A stretch of DNA of 64,000 nucleotides from Amblyornis subalaris. Its lineage: Eukaryota > Chordata > Aves > Passeriformes > Ptilonorhynchidae. Position numbers and translations under genes: made by a program. The first letter of the stretch is position 1. Every line of letters begins with the position of its first letter. Location of the stretch: contig JACAXG010000007.1 of assembly GCA_018881555.1 (NCBI GenBank), forward strand, positions 7,826,935 through 7,890,934, given 5' to 3'. This document shows, in pieces, positions 12,801 to 26,075 of the stretch. The notes under the pieces are model-generated. The model was not told the DNA's origin, made no database searches, and worked only from the letters and a program-made list of their open reading frames with translations.

Positions 12801-15800
12801 TCTGATACCACCATTGTTTTGATACAATATGGATTTTCACTCCTTGCCATCTCTGTTTATGTTAGTTTCCTCTTCTTTCAGTTTTTCAGATTGTGCACCA
12901 TATTTTTCCTGCACATATAAAATCCCATTTCAGTACAATCCTTTTTCTCTCTCCATATTGTTAGGTATGAAAAGATAAATCAGACGTGTAAGGCTTGGAA
13001 AACTCTAACCCCTTTTCTAAAGAAACAATATTTAGGTTCATTTCCTAGCTGTCAGATTTATTCATCCCTCTCCTAAAGCTGTTTCAGTCCACTGTAATTC
13101 TTATAAAGATNTTTTAGAAATTGCTATTTTTTATTTGAAGCAAAAAACTGTGAAGAAATNTGTCCTCCAAAAACGAATTCTTAGAGGACACAAAATAATG
13201 ACTGTATAATTTAAATGCTATTAAAGGAGTTAATACAAATATTTTCCAGTGGCTTTTTGTAACCTTATATAGTATTACAGCTCATTATTTTATTGTATTA
13301 CTATACAGGTCNACTATACTTGTTATAGTTGATAATTAAAAGCATATATCTTCAAAGAATAGTGCAAGTAAAAGTGTCAAAAATACTGACATAATATTAA
13401 AAGTCTTTTGTTAAGAAAACTTGAAGAGTTTGTTCTCAAGAATGAGAGTCACAGCTTTTGGCTTTCCTTCACTTGACATATTTTAGACTTAATTCGGTAG
13501 TCATTGACATCTGTGGATCAGGCTTTTTTTTACCTTCCACGGCATTCAATGAACATACTGTACATGCCTCACTTTTTTAACACACTACTGGCCCCATAAG
13601 GTGAGAGATTTGCTTTTCTTCTTTCTTTGGTCTGGAACTATTCTATTCTATTCTGTATCTACTCTTCAAGTGACTGAATACCTTTTTTGGGGAGTATTCC
13701 ACTTATTTCTCTCAACCTCTTTAAAGTAAAAGGCTTAACTCGAGAGTGGAATCTGCCCTTTGTAAATAGCCTTAAAATGTGTGGAAAAAAGAGTTTGAAG
13801 AGTAATTTAAGTCCCCAGAGTTAAATTGTACTATTGGCTGTTATGCAGACAAGTTCAGAAAACTTCCGTGGAAACTTCTCTTTAAAATTCTTTGTAATTT
13901 CTACAAGGAAAATTACTAATCTTGGAAATTTATTACAGTATAAACATTACTAGCAGCTGACTCTGCACCTGCATTCTCTATCAGAAAAATGTTGGTTATG
14001 CAGCAAAGGCAGGTTTGCACTTATACTCTATCTTAACACGACCTAAAAATCTATAGATGTTTTATTTTTCATTTCTCAATATGATGAGCCAGCTGGCACA
14101 ACTGACAGGCTGTTCATGTGGAGTTGTGGCTCTTCCAGAAGATTTCCTGTAAAAATAATCAGTGTGTATAGAGATGTGTTCAACTAAGATGATTTCTGTG
14201 TCACAAACCGTTTTCGGTATATGGTATTAAAAGCTTATCTGGTATTTTCAACTTGCTAAACTTTGGGATTTTAATTTAATGACATACAACCTAGGAATTT
14301 TGGCTCTGATGAATAATCAACTGTGAGAGTAACCTCTTTTTCTGGACGTCTTGTAAAGCACTTAAAAGCCAATGGAGTGCACTGTTCTGTTGGGTTGTTG
14401 AAAAAATTCGCCACAACAGCAGATGTTCAGCAAGCTACAGGCAATCGTGCTGTTGTGCATCATAGCTGCATATGCAAACCTAAGGACATGTGGACCACGT
14501 TATACTGCCGAGCCCCTGGTGAACATAATCTCAACAATAAAATGGAACAAAATGGAAAGAACCAAATGGAAAGGAATCCCTTTCAGCAGTCCTCCGTTCG
14601 GTGCAGTGCCTTTAGGAAGGGTAATGCTGCTTCTGGATGTGCAAATGGCACGTAAGAGCTCTCTTTGTATTGCGCTGTTTTGTGTCAGAGACATGACAGT
14701 TTTGCTACTGTTAAATTTGGAACCTTAATCCAAAACCTAGCTACAAGAATAAACTGGCTAATCCCAGGACTGCCTAGATTTCAATCAATAAATTCCAAAT
14801 GTCAAGTACAGTTTCACTTATGGCTATGCCTAGAAATGCCAAATTCTGAAAAGACTGCGGATTTTGTTACTTGAATCTTGCCACCATTCATTAAATAAGA
14901 GTTCCTCTGCCTTTTTCCCCTGGAGGCCAACACTCGCTGATGCTGACCCTCAACACAGTGAAGCACATGGGCATGCTGTTCAACCAATGGTTTAGTGATT
15001 AGGCCATCTGACTGAGGTATGAGAGTCTGCAGTTTAAAATATCTGTCTGCGCTGGAGTCAGATCAGAGCAGTTCCACTTTGCATTAAATATTCATTAGGC
15101 CCCTGAGTGAAAAAGAGGGAGAGAATGACTTATTCTCTTTCAGTAGACAAGAGGCTTGGACATTTAACTGTGGTATAAGAAAGTTCTGTATAGGTTCTTA
15201 TTCCAGTGAAAGAGTTTAGGGTAAGAGCNTCTCACAATATCTTTTTCTTTGTGCTCTCTCTGATAAGCTTGAAATTTATGCTTGCTGAACATGAACTTTG
15301 CCTGTTCTTGCAAGTTGTGGGAGCCTGCATCAGGTGCTGTGACAGACCATTGGCTATGAAGTTTGATTTCATGCTTTGGATGTAGACATGACTTTTATCA
15401 CAAATAATAATAATAAAAAAAGCTAGATTTCCCTCCTTCATTTCTAATCAATTACTGCTATTCTATTTACCACTCAAGCATTTTACCTGTTTACCTGTTC
15501 AGCAGGATAAATTTTCCATGAAACTGGATTTCTGGAATTCTATTAAATTGTGAGTCTACTTTTTTTCTTTTTTTTAAACTTTTAATTTTTTCCCCAAAGT
15601 GATGTCAATGCCTGTGAATTTATTAAATGAAGTGAGTTCTGCTGAAAATCAGTAAGGGTATGACAGCACATTAAATTGGCAACTTTCCTAGTGAGGAGAG
15701 TTCAGTTCAAGGTTGTAGGTCAGTATTTAATATCCTTCAGAAGAATGATTCCATCTTTATGAACCATTGTCTTTCCCTAGGTTGCCTTGACAGACAGAAC

Positions 15801-17163
15801 CGATAAGGAGTCGGCTAAACCAAAAAGGCTTAACAATAGACAGACAGACTTAGGAACTTAGAATGGGAAGCTATGTGATGTCACAGAAACAGTAAATAGG
15901 GGCTAAAACCCACAAAACCAATAAATTTCCACAGTAAGTTTCCCAGGANAGAGGGTGAAAAGGCAGAAAGCGTAGTTTCCAGCAACTTCCCTAAGTTCTC
16001 AGTGGCTTCAGTGACCTGGGAGTGTGGGCAATTTAGAACAGGCTGACTAACAAATGTCAACTCCAGCATCTTCAAGGTTTGGTCTCACAAGCATCTGCCA
16101 TGTTANGAATTTATACCCTTCAAATCCTCGCTTGCCTCCATACGTAAAAATCCACTGAAGTAGGTGCGAGTGGGGAGGAGAGAGAGGGTTCCCGAGCCTG
16201 AGGGCCACGAAGACTTGCAGTTAGGGATTTGTCCACAGCGCTGTAACCTAAGCACTGGGCTTGAGGGGTTTGGTGAAGCTGCTGACTATCAGAAGGTGGC
16301 AGCATTGACGAAGGAAACAAGTAGAAGAGGNGAAGTAAAGTAAATATTGATATACATTCTGGCTTTTTATTTTGCATAAAGTAGTATTGTAGCTAGAAAA
16401 TGGTAATAAAAAAATTGAATGCACAANAAACCTTACCATGTCTCTCTTGATGAGCAGACCACTGAGTTGAACAGTTTATTATTNTTAAGTGAGGTGGCCA
16501 TCTAAACACCATGTGCATTTGTTATTGGTGAACACAGTCATTAAAGTCACAAGTGTGTGACAAACAGATTTTTTGCCCCCTTTCCTGGTATTTTTTTTTG
16601 TCTTAAAGTTAACATCTCCCAAATGTAGGTTGCGTTTAGATTTACTGGTCCAACAGGAAGCTCAATGGGATGTGATTTCGTTCAAATCATTGACTCTTAT
16701 ATACACAGAAGCTGTGTGTTGGACAGTACTGACAGTGCTCTGGACTGTGATATGTTTGGCCTTCTTGATACGTGTCTTGTCAATACCAAATGTGTGCTGA
16801 GAAAATGGAAGGGTCCCCTTGCAGATTTGCTGCGTAGTTCAGCCTAAACTTATTCAACATAAATTTGTATGTGAATAACACAAGAGTAAAAGGAACTTAT
16901 GCTCTTCTTCTGGGGGAGTGTGGTATTTATCTAATTCTCAGTGCAGCATCTTGAAACAACAAAGCCCTGACATTTATGGCTGAGGTAGACGGTTGGTGGG
17001 TGTGGGCTTAAGGGCATATGTATGTAGAACATAACCTTCCCCTTATAGAAACAAACAGTAATTTAACTTTTATTGTTTTGAAAGAGACTTCCTAATTGGG
17101 AGCCAGCTGTAGCAAGCAATTGTGACAACCCACTATTATTCACAGTATCTCATGGAGAAAAAG
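9807..17163. other. Unique non-coding DNA, no gene seen
   Basis: There is no recognisable gene. Overlapping open frames near 14323-14874 are the densest ORF cluster here, but they have no domain, no splice context and conflicting frames. A short pentamer repeat (attct) occurs near 13640-13654, and T-rich runs lie at 11628-11641 and 15560-15595. Confidence 0.65.
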
Positions 17164-17309
17164 ATTTTTCCATCTTTCCTTTCCGCTTTTCCTTTTCCCC
17201 CCCCTTTTTTTCCCCTTTTTTCCCTTTTTCCCTTTTTCTACCCCTTTTCCTTTTTTTNCCCCTCTTTCCTTTTTTCCCCTTTTTCCATTTGGTTTCCTCC
17301 TTCCTGTCA
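17164..17309 (+). repeat. Polypyrimidine tract, about 145 bp
   Basis: The + strand is almost purely C and T, in alternating runs of C4-8 and T4-8, with only isolated purine interruptions. The complementary strand is therefore polypurine. Mirror-like C/T blocks of this kind are known to favour intramolecular triplex (H-DNA) and to block polymerases. One n sits in a homopolymer at about 17258. The open frames across it on both strands, rich in Phe/Pro/Ser and Lys/Gly, are compositional artefacts. Confidence 0.9.
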
Positions 17310-17834
17310 AAAGAAAAATAAGCAAAGTTCCCTTTTTCTTTTCAGCTTTGTCCTCCTTTCTCTCTCTGCAGACTTTCAGCCTTGGGTATCACAGACTCCA
17401 GAATACATTTTTGCCAGTTTCATTTTTTCAACAACATAGGTCCACAATGCTGAAAATGAAAGGAGAATTAGGCTTCATGTCTGTGTGACAGCTACTTCCT
17501 CAGCTTCTTACCTACTTCCTGATAGGTCTGATGGATTTATTGTAGCATGTTCATTGCTTGTTCCTGACTTGGTTATTCCTGTTTTTAATAGTCTTCCCAA
17601 AAAGTTGTTCTTAAATTCGGGAATANCATGACAAGATTTTGTACCTATAATACATCACTTTCACTGAATCTTTTTTTATTTGAAACCTCCTTCAGCACTA
17701 CACTCTGAGCTACCAGCATTTGCAGAGAACTTAGTTTCACCTTTTGTCTTGTTGTTTCCATTTTCTGCTCAGATTTTGTCATTCTCTATTGAGACTTCCA
17801 TTTCTTCACATTTTTTCTTATTATCAGGGGGTNT
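17310..17834. other. Unique DNA with acceptor-like site
   Basis: The pyrimidine bias continues to a sequence like ctctctctgcag ending near 17370. This is a good splice-acceptor look-alike, but no acceptable donor follows at exon distance, so I do not call an exon. The rest is unique. Confidence 0.5.
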
Positions 17835-17905
17835 GTGTATATATAGCTCCTGTTTCTGTGTATATAATTATACATATAAATGCATATATGTATATATATA
17901 TATTT
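17835..17905 (+). repeat. TA/TG-rich microsatellite, imperfect
   Basis: Interrupted runs of tgtatatata, tatataattatacatata and tatgtatatatatatatat are visible. The open frame through it (17680-18123) encodes a Tyr/Ile-rich artefact. Confidence 0.85.
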
Positions 17906-20900
17906 CAGATGTCTTGATGTTTACCATAAAGAACAAAGAATTGGATTCCTTCCACTTGTGTCCTGTTGAGATTTTAGCGCTCAGTCATCTTGTCAATGAA
18001 AATCTTGTCACTAACTTTAATAGGTTTGACTCCATAGAACTGAAGGTTAAAAACTTAACAAACTTGCATCTTGGCAAGGTGTTTGTTTTCCTTCATGTAT
18101 GCTATCTGCTTCCTCGTTGCTGATGGGAAGGGGGAGAATATCCAAAAATATTTTACATATCATCCCTGTAGTACCCTAGGTTATAATACTGTTCTCTTTC
18201 TCTAGTTTACTCCTGTAGCAGCTGAACAGATGAAGACATATAGGGATNATCTGCCTGTTGAAAAGTTTATTTAATGTTCTATGTCCTGCCTTATGTTTAG
18301 CTTGCCACGCAGACACTTTACCATTACTCNTGTGAGGTCACGGTCATGACAGAGAAGTGAAAATCCTGTATCATGTTACTCGCATGATATCGAAAAAATT
18401 TATTCATCAGGTCCAAGCAGGTGATTGTGGCAATCTGGATAGAGCACTTGGGTTTTGTGGTTATGTCAGCACGTGTGATGAGTTCATTCTGTTACTCTTT
18501 TCCACAGTTTGGATTGTGCACTACTTTTTGTACTTCCCCGTTCCCAAGTTTTCAAAGGCAATAGTTGAAATCATTGTGTTGCAATGCCTCAGACTAACTT
18601 AGAGAGTTTGTTACAGGTAACTTTCGATCACTAAGTTTTTAGACATCTGATTTCCCTATTTCTAGGAAACCTGAGCTGGGTTTGTATTAAACATCTGCAT
18701 TAAATTAAAAGCAATACCAAAAGCCTGTTGGCCTTGGAGCTCTATTCTAATCATCATGTAGTAGCAAAACCTTAAAATTAAATTTCTGTAGGAATTAAGT
18801 CCACCAGCAGTGTTATGTTTAAAATTAATACTAACTTCAAACCTTTTGTCCAGGGGCCTCAGCTAGCTTTTCATGATGCAACTTTTGTGTCCATAATTAG
18901 ATTTTTATGGATTTTCTTCTGATACTGTGTTTATAATCTTATCAGAGCAATATACTGTGTCATTGTAAGTACTTATTATGTACTATAAGCCACGAACAAC
19001 GCCTCTTTGTAGTAGCCTACTTGTCTGGTAGGCAATGTGTATTGTATGCTGCACATAGCAAAAGGATTCAGCTTTTAGGTTATAAAATCAGCATTTTTAA
19101 AAGATGGATTGCAGAATATGAAGGACTNTTTGAAGATTCCTGGAACATCAAGTCATTTTTGAACGAACATTTTGTCGAAGATTAATCTATTCATGATGCC
19201 TGTCATTTTGCAAGTGTTATTACGGTAGACAAATAGGTGTAGATATTTCATAGCGAGAGTGTTACAATTTTCAGATTATTGGTGTATGTTCACCAGTGGA
19301 AGCTAGAGGTACAAGACTTGCCTTTAGGAAAGTCAATTGTCATGGTGCTAAATATGCCCATTTCCAGTTAGAGCCAGTGGTGCGATACTTGCTGCAATAG
19401 TCTTAGAGCAGCAGTGGTAATATCTCTTTATAAGTTAGGGCTTGCAGTTGCNCAGGTGTAAGAAATAACCTTGGTTGTACGATAGTATAGAAATGACTTG
19501 TTTTAAATATGGTAGAAACTGGGTATTTTTCTTCTTTACAACTGGCAAGTGAATATGGAAATTATTTTGGGGAATACTTAAATGGCTTACAGCTCACTAT
19601 TAGCCCTGAGCTGCCTTGTGATTTCAGTTGTTTTTCTGAGTTAAAGTGTGAAGAGGAAGGTATGTTTCTGGTTTTTCTGGTCTGCTCAGTCACGGGTAAA
19701 ATATTTAGTTTTAAGTTACAATATTCTTATCTCCTGACACTTTGAAACAGTGAATCAAAGCTCTCTACATGTTGGTTTAACAGCAGCTTTCCTGTTTATT
19801 TCTTTCAATTCAACTTGATTCCTGAAATTATTGTTTGCTTGGGAATTTTTTTTATCCCACTGGTGCATGTTAGCCATCCTCTTTAAAGGTTGTCTCCCTA
19901 TGATGCTGTGGAGCTAGGGTTCAAATCAGCCTATAGAGTGCTAGGATCTCAGTCTAGGACTAAGGTTTTGTAATACTCAAGGAATTTATTAGTCTCTTCC
20001 ACAGGTGTAAATGCTGTTCATGCTGGGAGTATGTTTTTAAGTGTGTTTCATTGTTTCCATGCATTGACTTGCAAGCATTCTTGTATTCATGTACTCCATT
20101 TCCACCTGCCAGGTCAACAGGCTCTGTCTCGGATCCAGATGTTGATTGGGATTCCCTTTGTGTAGTGCTGCCTCTCTTTTCCCCCTCCACTTTAACTAAT
20201 ATTATTTATTTTCTTTTTTTTTTTTTTTCTGGATGATTCATTCCTTATCAGGATGTCATCAAATGAAACTGTCGGGAGAATGGCTAATGATGAAATTGTC
20301 AGCAGGTGCCATTACCCAGTTCATTGCTGAATAGCTTGACTACACATCTGCTCGGTGACGATAGTTCTGCTCACCAGGTGTCTGATTCTGTGTATCTCCC
20401 GTTCCTCTATTCCATTTTTACATTGTTTTCTTTCAAAATCTGTAGGGTTTTGTCGAGTAAAATTTTGGGCTTGAGTGGGTGGAGTGTTTGGGTAACAGTA
20501 CAACAAAGTTAATGCCACTGTAACAAGTGCAGTGATTCGTTTTGCTGAGGAGTTTTTGATGACTGTGGGTCAGAGGCTCAGTCATAGAAACCTCATCCAG
20601 TTAGGGCAGCTGTGATTGGAAGTGAAGTACCTCAAAGTGCCCTTCTATCTCAGCCCACATAGATTCTGATCTTAGGGCCATCTGAAGCAAATCTAATGCT
20701 AAACCAACTTAAAATAGCCACTAATCTATTCTACAATTTGATATGAGAAGTAGAAATATCTATTTTTACCAAGAGTCGCAAGGTGAGCCTTTCCTAACAC
20801 TAGTCCTTAATACCAGGGAACTGGGCAGCATTCAGTCAATATCCTGGACTTATGGGTCTCCCAAAGTTNTTATATGGTTATTCTGTCAGACTTTGCCAGA

Positions 20901-23900
20901 TCCAGATGCAAATGTTAGGAACAAATATTAGGATTTTGGGNNTTTTTTTTGGGGAGTGGTTTGCAGCTTTTTTTTTTACCTTTCTTGCATTTCTCTGCTT
21001 GTCTCACACTGGTGGTTTTAGCTACCGGCTGCTTTTGTTTTACTAACAGCTCACTCTTCCACAGAGAAGTGTGAGGGATGCAGTGCCCAGGTTNTTGCAC
21101 TTATCTTCTTTTAGAAAAGGTGCATCTGCCTGAAGTTGAATGGTTTAGCATAATAGCCAGACCTTGACATTTTATAACCTTTGGATGTTTTGTGTCTTTA
21201 TTAAAGCAAAGTGAATACATTCAAGACTTATATTTGTATTTTATTTATTTACTCTTCNAGCTTTTCTGGTTTTGCAGAGAAAAGCCTTAAACTGCTATTT
21301 AAGTCTCAAAGACCAGAAGGCAAATAAGAGGATCCCTCAGATTGTTCTCTAAAGCTCAGGACATTGGACTGTGACTCANGGTTCTGAGTACTTGAGATAG
21401 ACAGACTCAATACTGTCAGTCTCACTTCTCTCAGCTGTTAGCTGCTTTGCAGTAGATAGGACAAACTAGAGAGCTCAATGGTGTGAATCACTAAGCTTTT
21501 CCTAGCAGGGGAAGGTCTGCAGACAGTGAACACAGTCACAAAAAGAATAGTGAAACACTAATTGACACAGTCAGGTTTTCAAGGAAAATTCATGGCATAC
21601 TGATATCTTGCCAAACTGCATTGCTGTGACTATAAATTGCAGTGACTTGTGGTAAACACACTTTATTTTTGCCTCTGATTTCCTCCCTTATGCCTTCAAA
21701 TTCTACTCAGGAAGTACTTTGCCTTTTCTTAGGACACTTAGCAGTAGGAAACCAAGAGCACAATCACTAATTCCCCTTTTGCTTAAATAAAATAAAGCTT
21801 CTATTTGGCATAGAAATGGCAAATTAATAAAAAACGCCTGTATCATTAAGATTCTTGTTGAATTTCATTCTGCAAGATTGTCTGCAGTGTCTTCTTTTTA
21901 AACTTAACATATAAGGGGAAAACTATACCAATTNTGGCCATTTAGTGTGTGGGTGCTCTTTTTGTGGGTTCGGGCCATGCTTGTAGAAAGGATGGCCTGT
22001 TATTTCAAGACTGAACATCTAAACCACAGCAAAACAGTGGATTTATGTGCAAAAGTGGAAACACAGGCCTAAATATTAAAACCTGTCTGTTAAAAACTAA
22101 TATGTGAATTCTTGGTTAGGTGTGTAACTGTGAAGTCTGTGTTGCACATAACTGATTAATTCTAGCCAAATATGTTTAAAATTATTGTTAGCAGTTCTAA
22201 CTCCTACCAAGGCAGGCACTTGGCTAGGATATTTCAAGTCTAGTCAACCTTATTGTATATAAATATATGAAGGCAGAACCTTATATTTATGTAACTGCAC
22301 ATCTGAATTTAAGAACTGCCAACAGTTGCTCTGGAGAGCAGAGCTGAGGTTGCTTGTAGCTGTATGTTTTTATTAGCACTAAGCAAATTATTTTGGACCT
22401 GAAAGTGAAAAAATTTTACTGAAAGTTCCATTACTTTCCTCTTCCCTAACCTTTCTTTATTAATGCCAATTAATTAGTACCTTATTGACAAAATAATTCA
22501 AGTTTCTTCATGAGATGCTCTTATTGTGGTGATAGGTGGCAGCTTGTCAACAGTGCATGGGCATGACTCACTTTCTGGGATGCAGCTCCCTGAAGAGACA
22601 GTATATTTTATCATATGAAGAGGGATCCAGTCTTCCTTAGTAACTTAATTTATATATCTGGTCTACAAAGGTCTTCCAGAGGAATTTTAAATTGGGACCA
22701 TTATGTTCTTTGGTATTTATGTATTACTATTATTATTCTCCATTACTATTATTTACTATTTATTGCTCAGTATTTANTGTTTATCTAGTTCATAGCAAGC
22801 ACAAACTGTAAAAAACATCATCTATAATCTATCAAAGGGATAAAGCCAATGCCTTGGAGACTGTGCAGAATCTGCAATGTTCNGTTTTTTGACCACAATC
22901 ATTACCAGATACAACAATTAAGTACAAATTTACCAGCTGTCATGTGTTCCCCATCTCCTCCCTGCCATTATTTCTTTAAACAAGCTACAAAGAAGTTACT
23001 TAAAGCTGCTGTTCATGTCAGGCTTCTACGTAAATTCCTTCTAAGAGTATTTTGTGAGAAAAACATTTTTGTAAAAGACTTTAAATTTGCCTTGTCTATA
23101 TATCACTTCTTTTGATCAGGGAGCACCTCCTGTATAAGCTGACATCTACACACCTTTCTCATTGCAGAGAAAAAGAAATCATTGATCTCCTTTTGATGAT
23201 TTGTTGCTTCACAGAGCTGTCATTCCATCTTGTGCATCCCGCTCTGCAGCAAGCAGTTGAATGAAGGCTCAGTTGCTCTGTTTCTGCCTCAAAAATGCAA
23301 AACTGCCTGCCTTGTTTNATTGGTAGTAAATGCTTCACGGACAGCTGAATGCAGAACTGAATCTGGATTGATGGGATAAAAAAAAATTATGATACTGGTA
23401 AGAAGGTTAGAAAAAAGATNGACTACCCTCAGCCCTAAAAGAAAAAGACAGTGAAAACAGGAAGAGATGAAGAAAAGTTTGGAGAATAACAAATATCAAG
23501 AACTTGTCTAAATATGACTTAATATCTTAAAAACAATATTGACTTACAGATATATATGAAAGGAATAAGAACTGAAGAGAAAAGAGCAAGGACAGGAGCT
23601 ATGTAAATTTGGATATCTAAAATGATTTCTCTGGTTAAATGTTTTCAAACATTTGGAAAATATTAAAATCTTACTAACACACTGAGAAACCCCCTCACAG
23701 ATTCCCCAGTTTGATCANATTGATATGCTGTGCCTCACAGATTAGTGGATGGATAACTAAAATGCATGTGACAAAAGCTCAGAGAGCCTAACAAAAACCT
23801 TCTTTCAGAATAACTCGATGAGATCGGCTAAGTCAGGAGAGGAATTACTTGGTCACTCTGTTTCACCAAGAGTTTTGCTACAAGCCTTTCCAACAGCCAG

Positions 23901-26055
23901 CTTATTCCTTCCCCATGCCAGTAAAAGCCTTAGTTTTCATGCCTCATTGTCCTAAAAATAGAACCCTCATTAGTGTTTTTGAGATTTATTGAGCTAGAAT
24001 GTAGTTTCATGCCCACAGCTAGGAAGACTTCCTCTAACATCTTGAGAACTGAGGGCGTAGTATTAACTTACAAAGTGGTATGATGGTAAGTTATTGAAAT
24101 GTCTTTGTATTTTGTATTTGTCATTTATGTCTCTGTCCCTGTCATGGAAGCTGCTGTTGAAATCTTTCAACATCAACACTCTGCCATTTAAAACTTACCC
24201 TGCCAGCATGCCATCTGTTTTGATCAGGGAACCACTTTCTACGTGAGCAGACTCCTACACACATTGCACTTTGCAAGTGAAAAATGTGTTTGCTGGAAAG
24301 TAAAAAATCTAACCTTCCCTTGAAAAGCAATGCTCCTTGACTCAGTTTAAAAAAAATCTTATAATTAGATAAGTTCACTTTTTCTNTCTCTCTCCCATTG
24401 CTTTAGATCTCTTGACAATGGAAAAAAAAAATCATAGCAAAGTGAGTCAAGCCCTCTATGTAATTGCGTTCTGTATTCCCAAAGCTGGTTGCTTATTGAT
24501 ATGTTTCCAGTCAGGACAGAGATACCAGCCTTAAAGTTTATTTCTACAGGAAGTTAACTTTGTAAGTTAAAAAAGGTGCTTTTTCTATGCATGGTTCTTC
24601 AAAGAGGAATGGAAATACATTTCTCGAACTTTTTCTAACTTGGTGAAAGCAACTATAATCAATAGAATTTACTAATGGTTATATGCTATTTTTTAATAAC
24701 AGATACCTTTAGAGTGGGTATCTCTAAATGAGATTACTACATCNGGATGACATACTGGTCTTGGTATTTAAGCCCATTATTCCTTCATAGCCTTTTGTTT
24801 GTTGACAGTATCAATGTCTTTCACAGACTTAACGGTGCTCAGTGCTTTGTGGGTGGAGGGAGACAAGAGAGGGAGATATGAAGATCCCCAGGTTCAGTTT
24901 TTTGCCTCTTGTGAAACTGCATCATGTGATTCTTTCCATGATGTTATGAAATTCTACTTTCTAACTGCTTAGCTTTCTTGTCAAGATCTATATTCTTCTA
25001 TTTCAAGTTTTGAGCCTGNATTTTTTTCATGGCCATCGTCTAGGTTAAGTAGATCTTCTTCCCGTCTGTGATTTACTATATAAAGTAATAATAAAGGGCA
25101 TATCCCATCATTTCACTAATCTAAATTAAAATATATTACCTTATTGAAGTGACTGTTCTTCCAAGTTGGTAAGATTTACTAAAGGTCCAACACCGGTCAG
25201 GTGCTTCTTCCTGGCAAGCTCAGCAGCATTCTCACTCATTAGCTGTTTCAGGGAGTAACAAATCAGTAAAAAAAAANTCCAGCTTTGGTTGTTTTAGAGC
25301 CATGTGAAATGCTGTGAAGGGCATTAGATCAGCACTATGAAAGAAAAAAAAAAGAACCAACACAACAAAACCCCCTAGTGTTCCTCTGATCCCTATCCCC
25401 CAAGTTCCCCTGGGCAGTTTCATAGACTATTATCCTGAAATTTATTGTTTTCTATAATTAATCTTAACAGAGCACTAAAATCCCTGATAGACTAGTGATG
25501 ACACAGATGAAACTCTCCATCCACAGAAATATAAACACTTGGCCTGTGAAGAGTGGCTCAATGCTAGGAAAATTGTGAGGCAAGCTGTTAGTGAATTATT
25601 GTCAAGGTCAGAGAATGCACATTTATTTTTCCGGTAGTTGTATCATTATCAGGCTCTTATGATATATCCACTTGCACTGAAAATGTAGCTAACTTACCTT
25701 GGTGAATTTGATTTATTAGCATTGCAGCTGACAAGGTTGCCCGTTTGTTAGTGCTTATTTTATATTTGAATAGCTTTCAGCACATAAATTTGAGGAATTG
25801 CTTGAATACTTTAGCTGTTCCATATTTCATGCAGAAAGCTAGACTAGAAGAGTGCTGCTGTTGATATTTCTATCTTGATACTGACCACTTTTTTTAATAA
25901 ATTAAAATGATGCCTGTATTTGTACTTAAGTGCTTCGTGAGCAGAATTTATTACAAACAGTAAAATTTAAATGTGAAAACTCATTAGTTTTATTCTGAAT
26001 AAACTGTGACATAACTTTGCAATACAGTTTATTTTACATTCAATGCCTATAATAA

Positions 26056-26075
26056 ATGTCTTTTTTAAAAGACAT
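26056..26075. repeat. Short perfect inverted repeat, 9-bp stem
   Basis: The sequence atgtcttttttaaaagacat folds into a 9-bp perfect stem with a 2-base TT centre. It is close to a full palindrome. No function can be assigned. Confidence 0.8.

Noticed and set aside
17371..17438. Possible exon after ctctctctgcag
   Set aside because: The acceptor is good, but the only nearby GT (after acatag) is a poor donor and the reading ends at once.
17122..17439. Open frames on both strands across the pyrimidine tract
   Set aside because: The Phe/Pro-rich and Lys/Gly-rich products are compositional consequences of C/T blocks.
17680..18123. 147-codon open frame, the longest in the window
   Set aside because: It runs through the TA/TG microsatellite and T-rich DNA, giving Phe/Ser/Tyr-rich low-complexity sequence with no domain or splice context.
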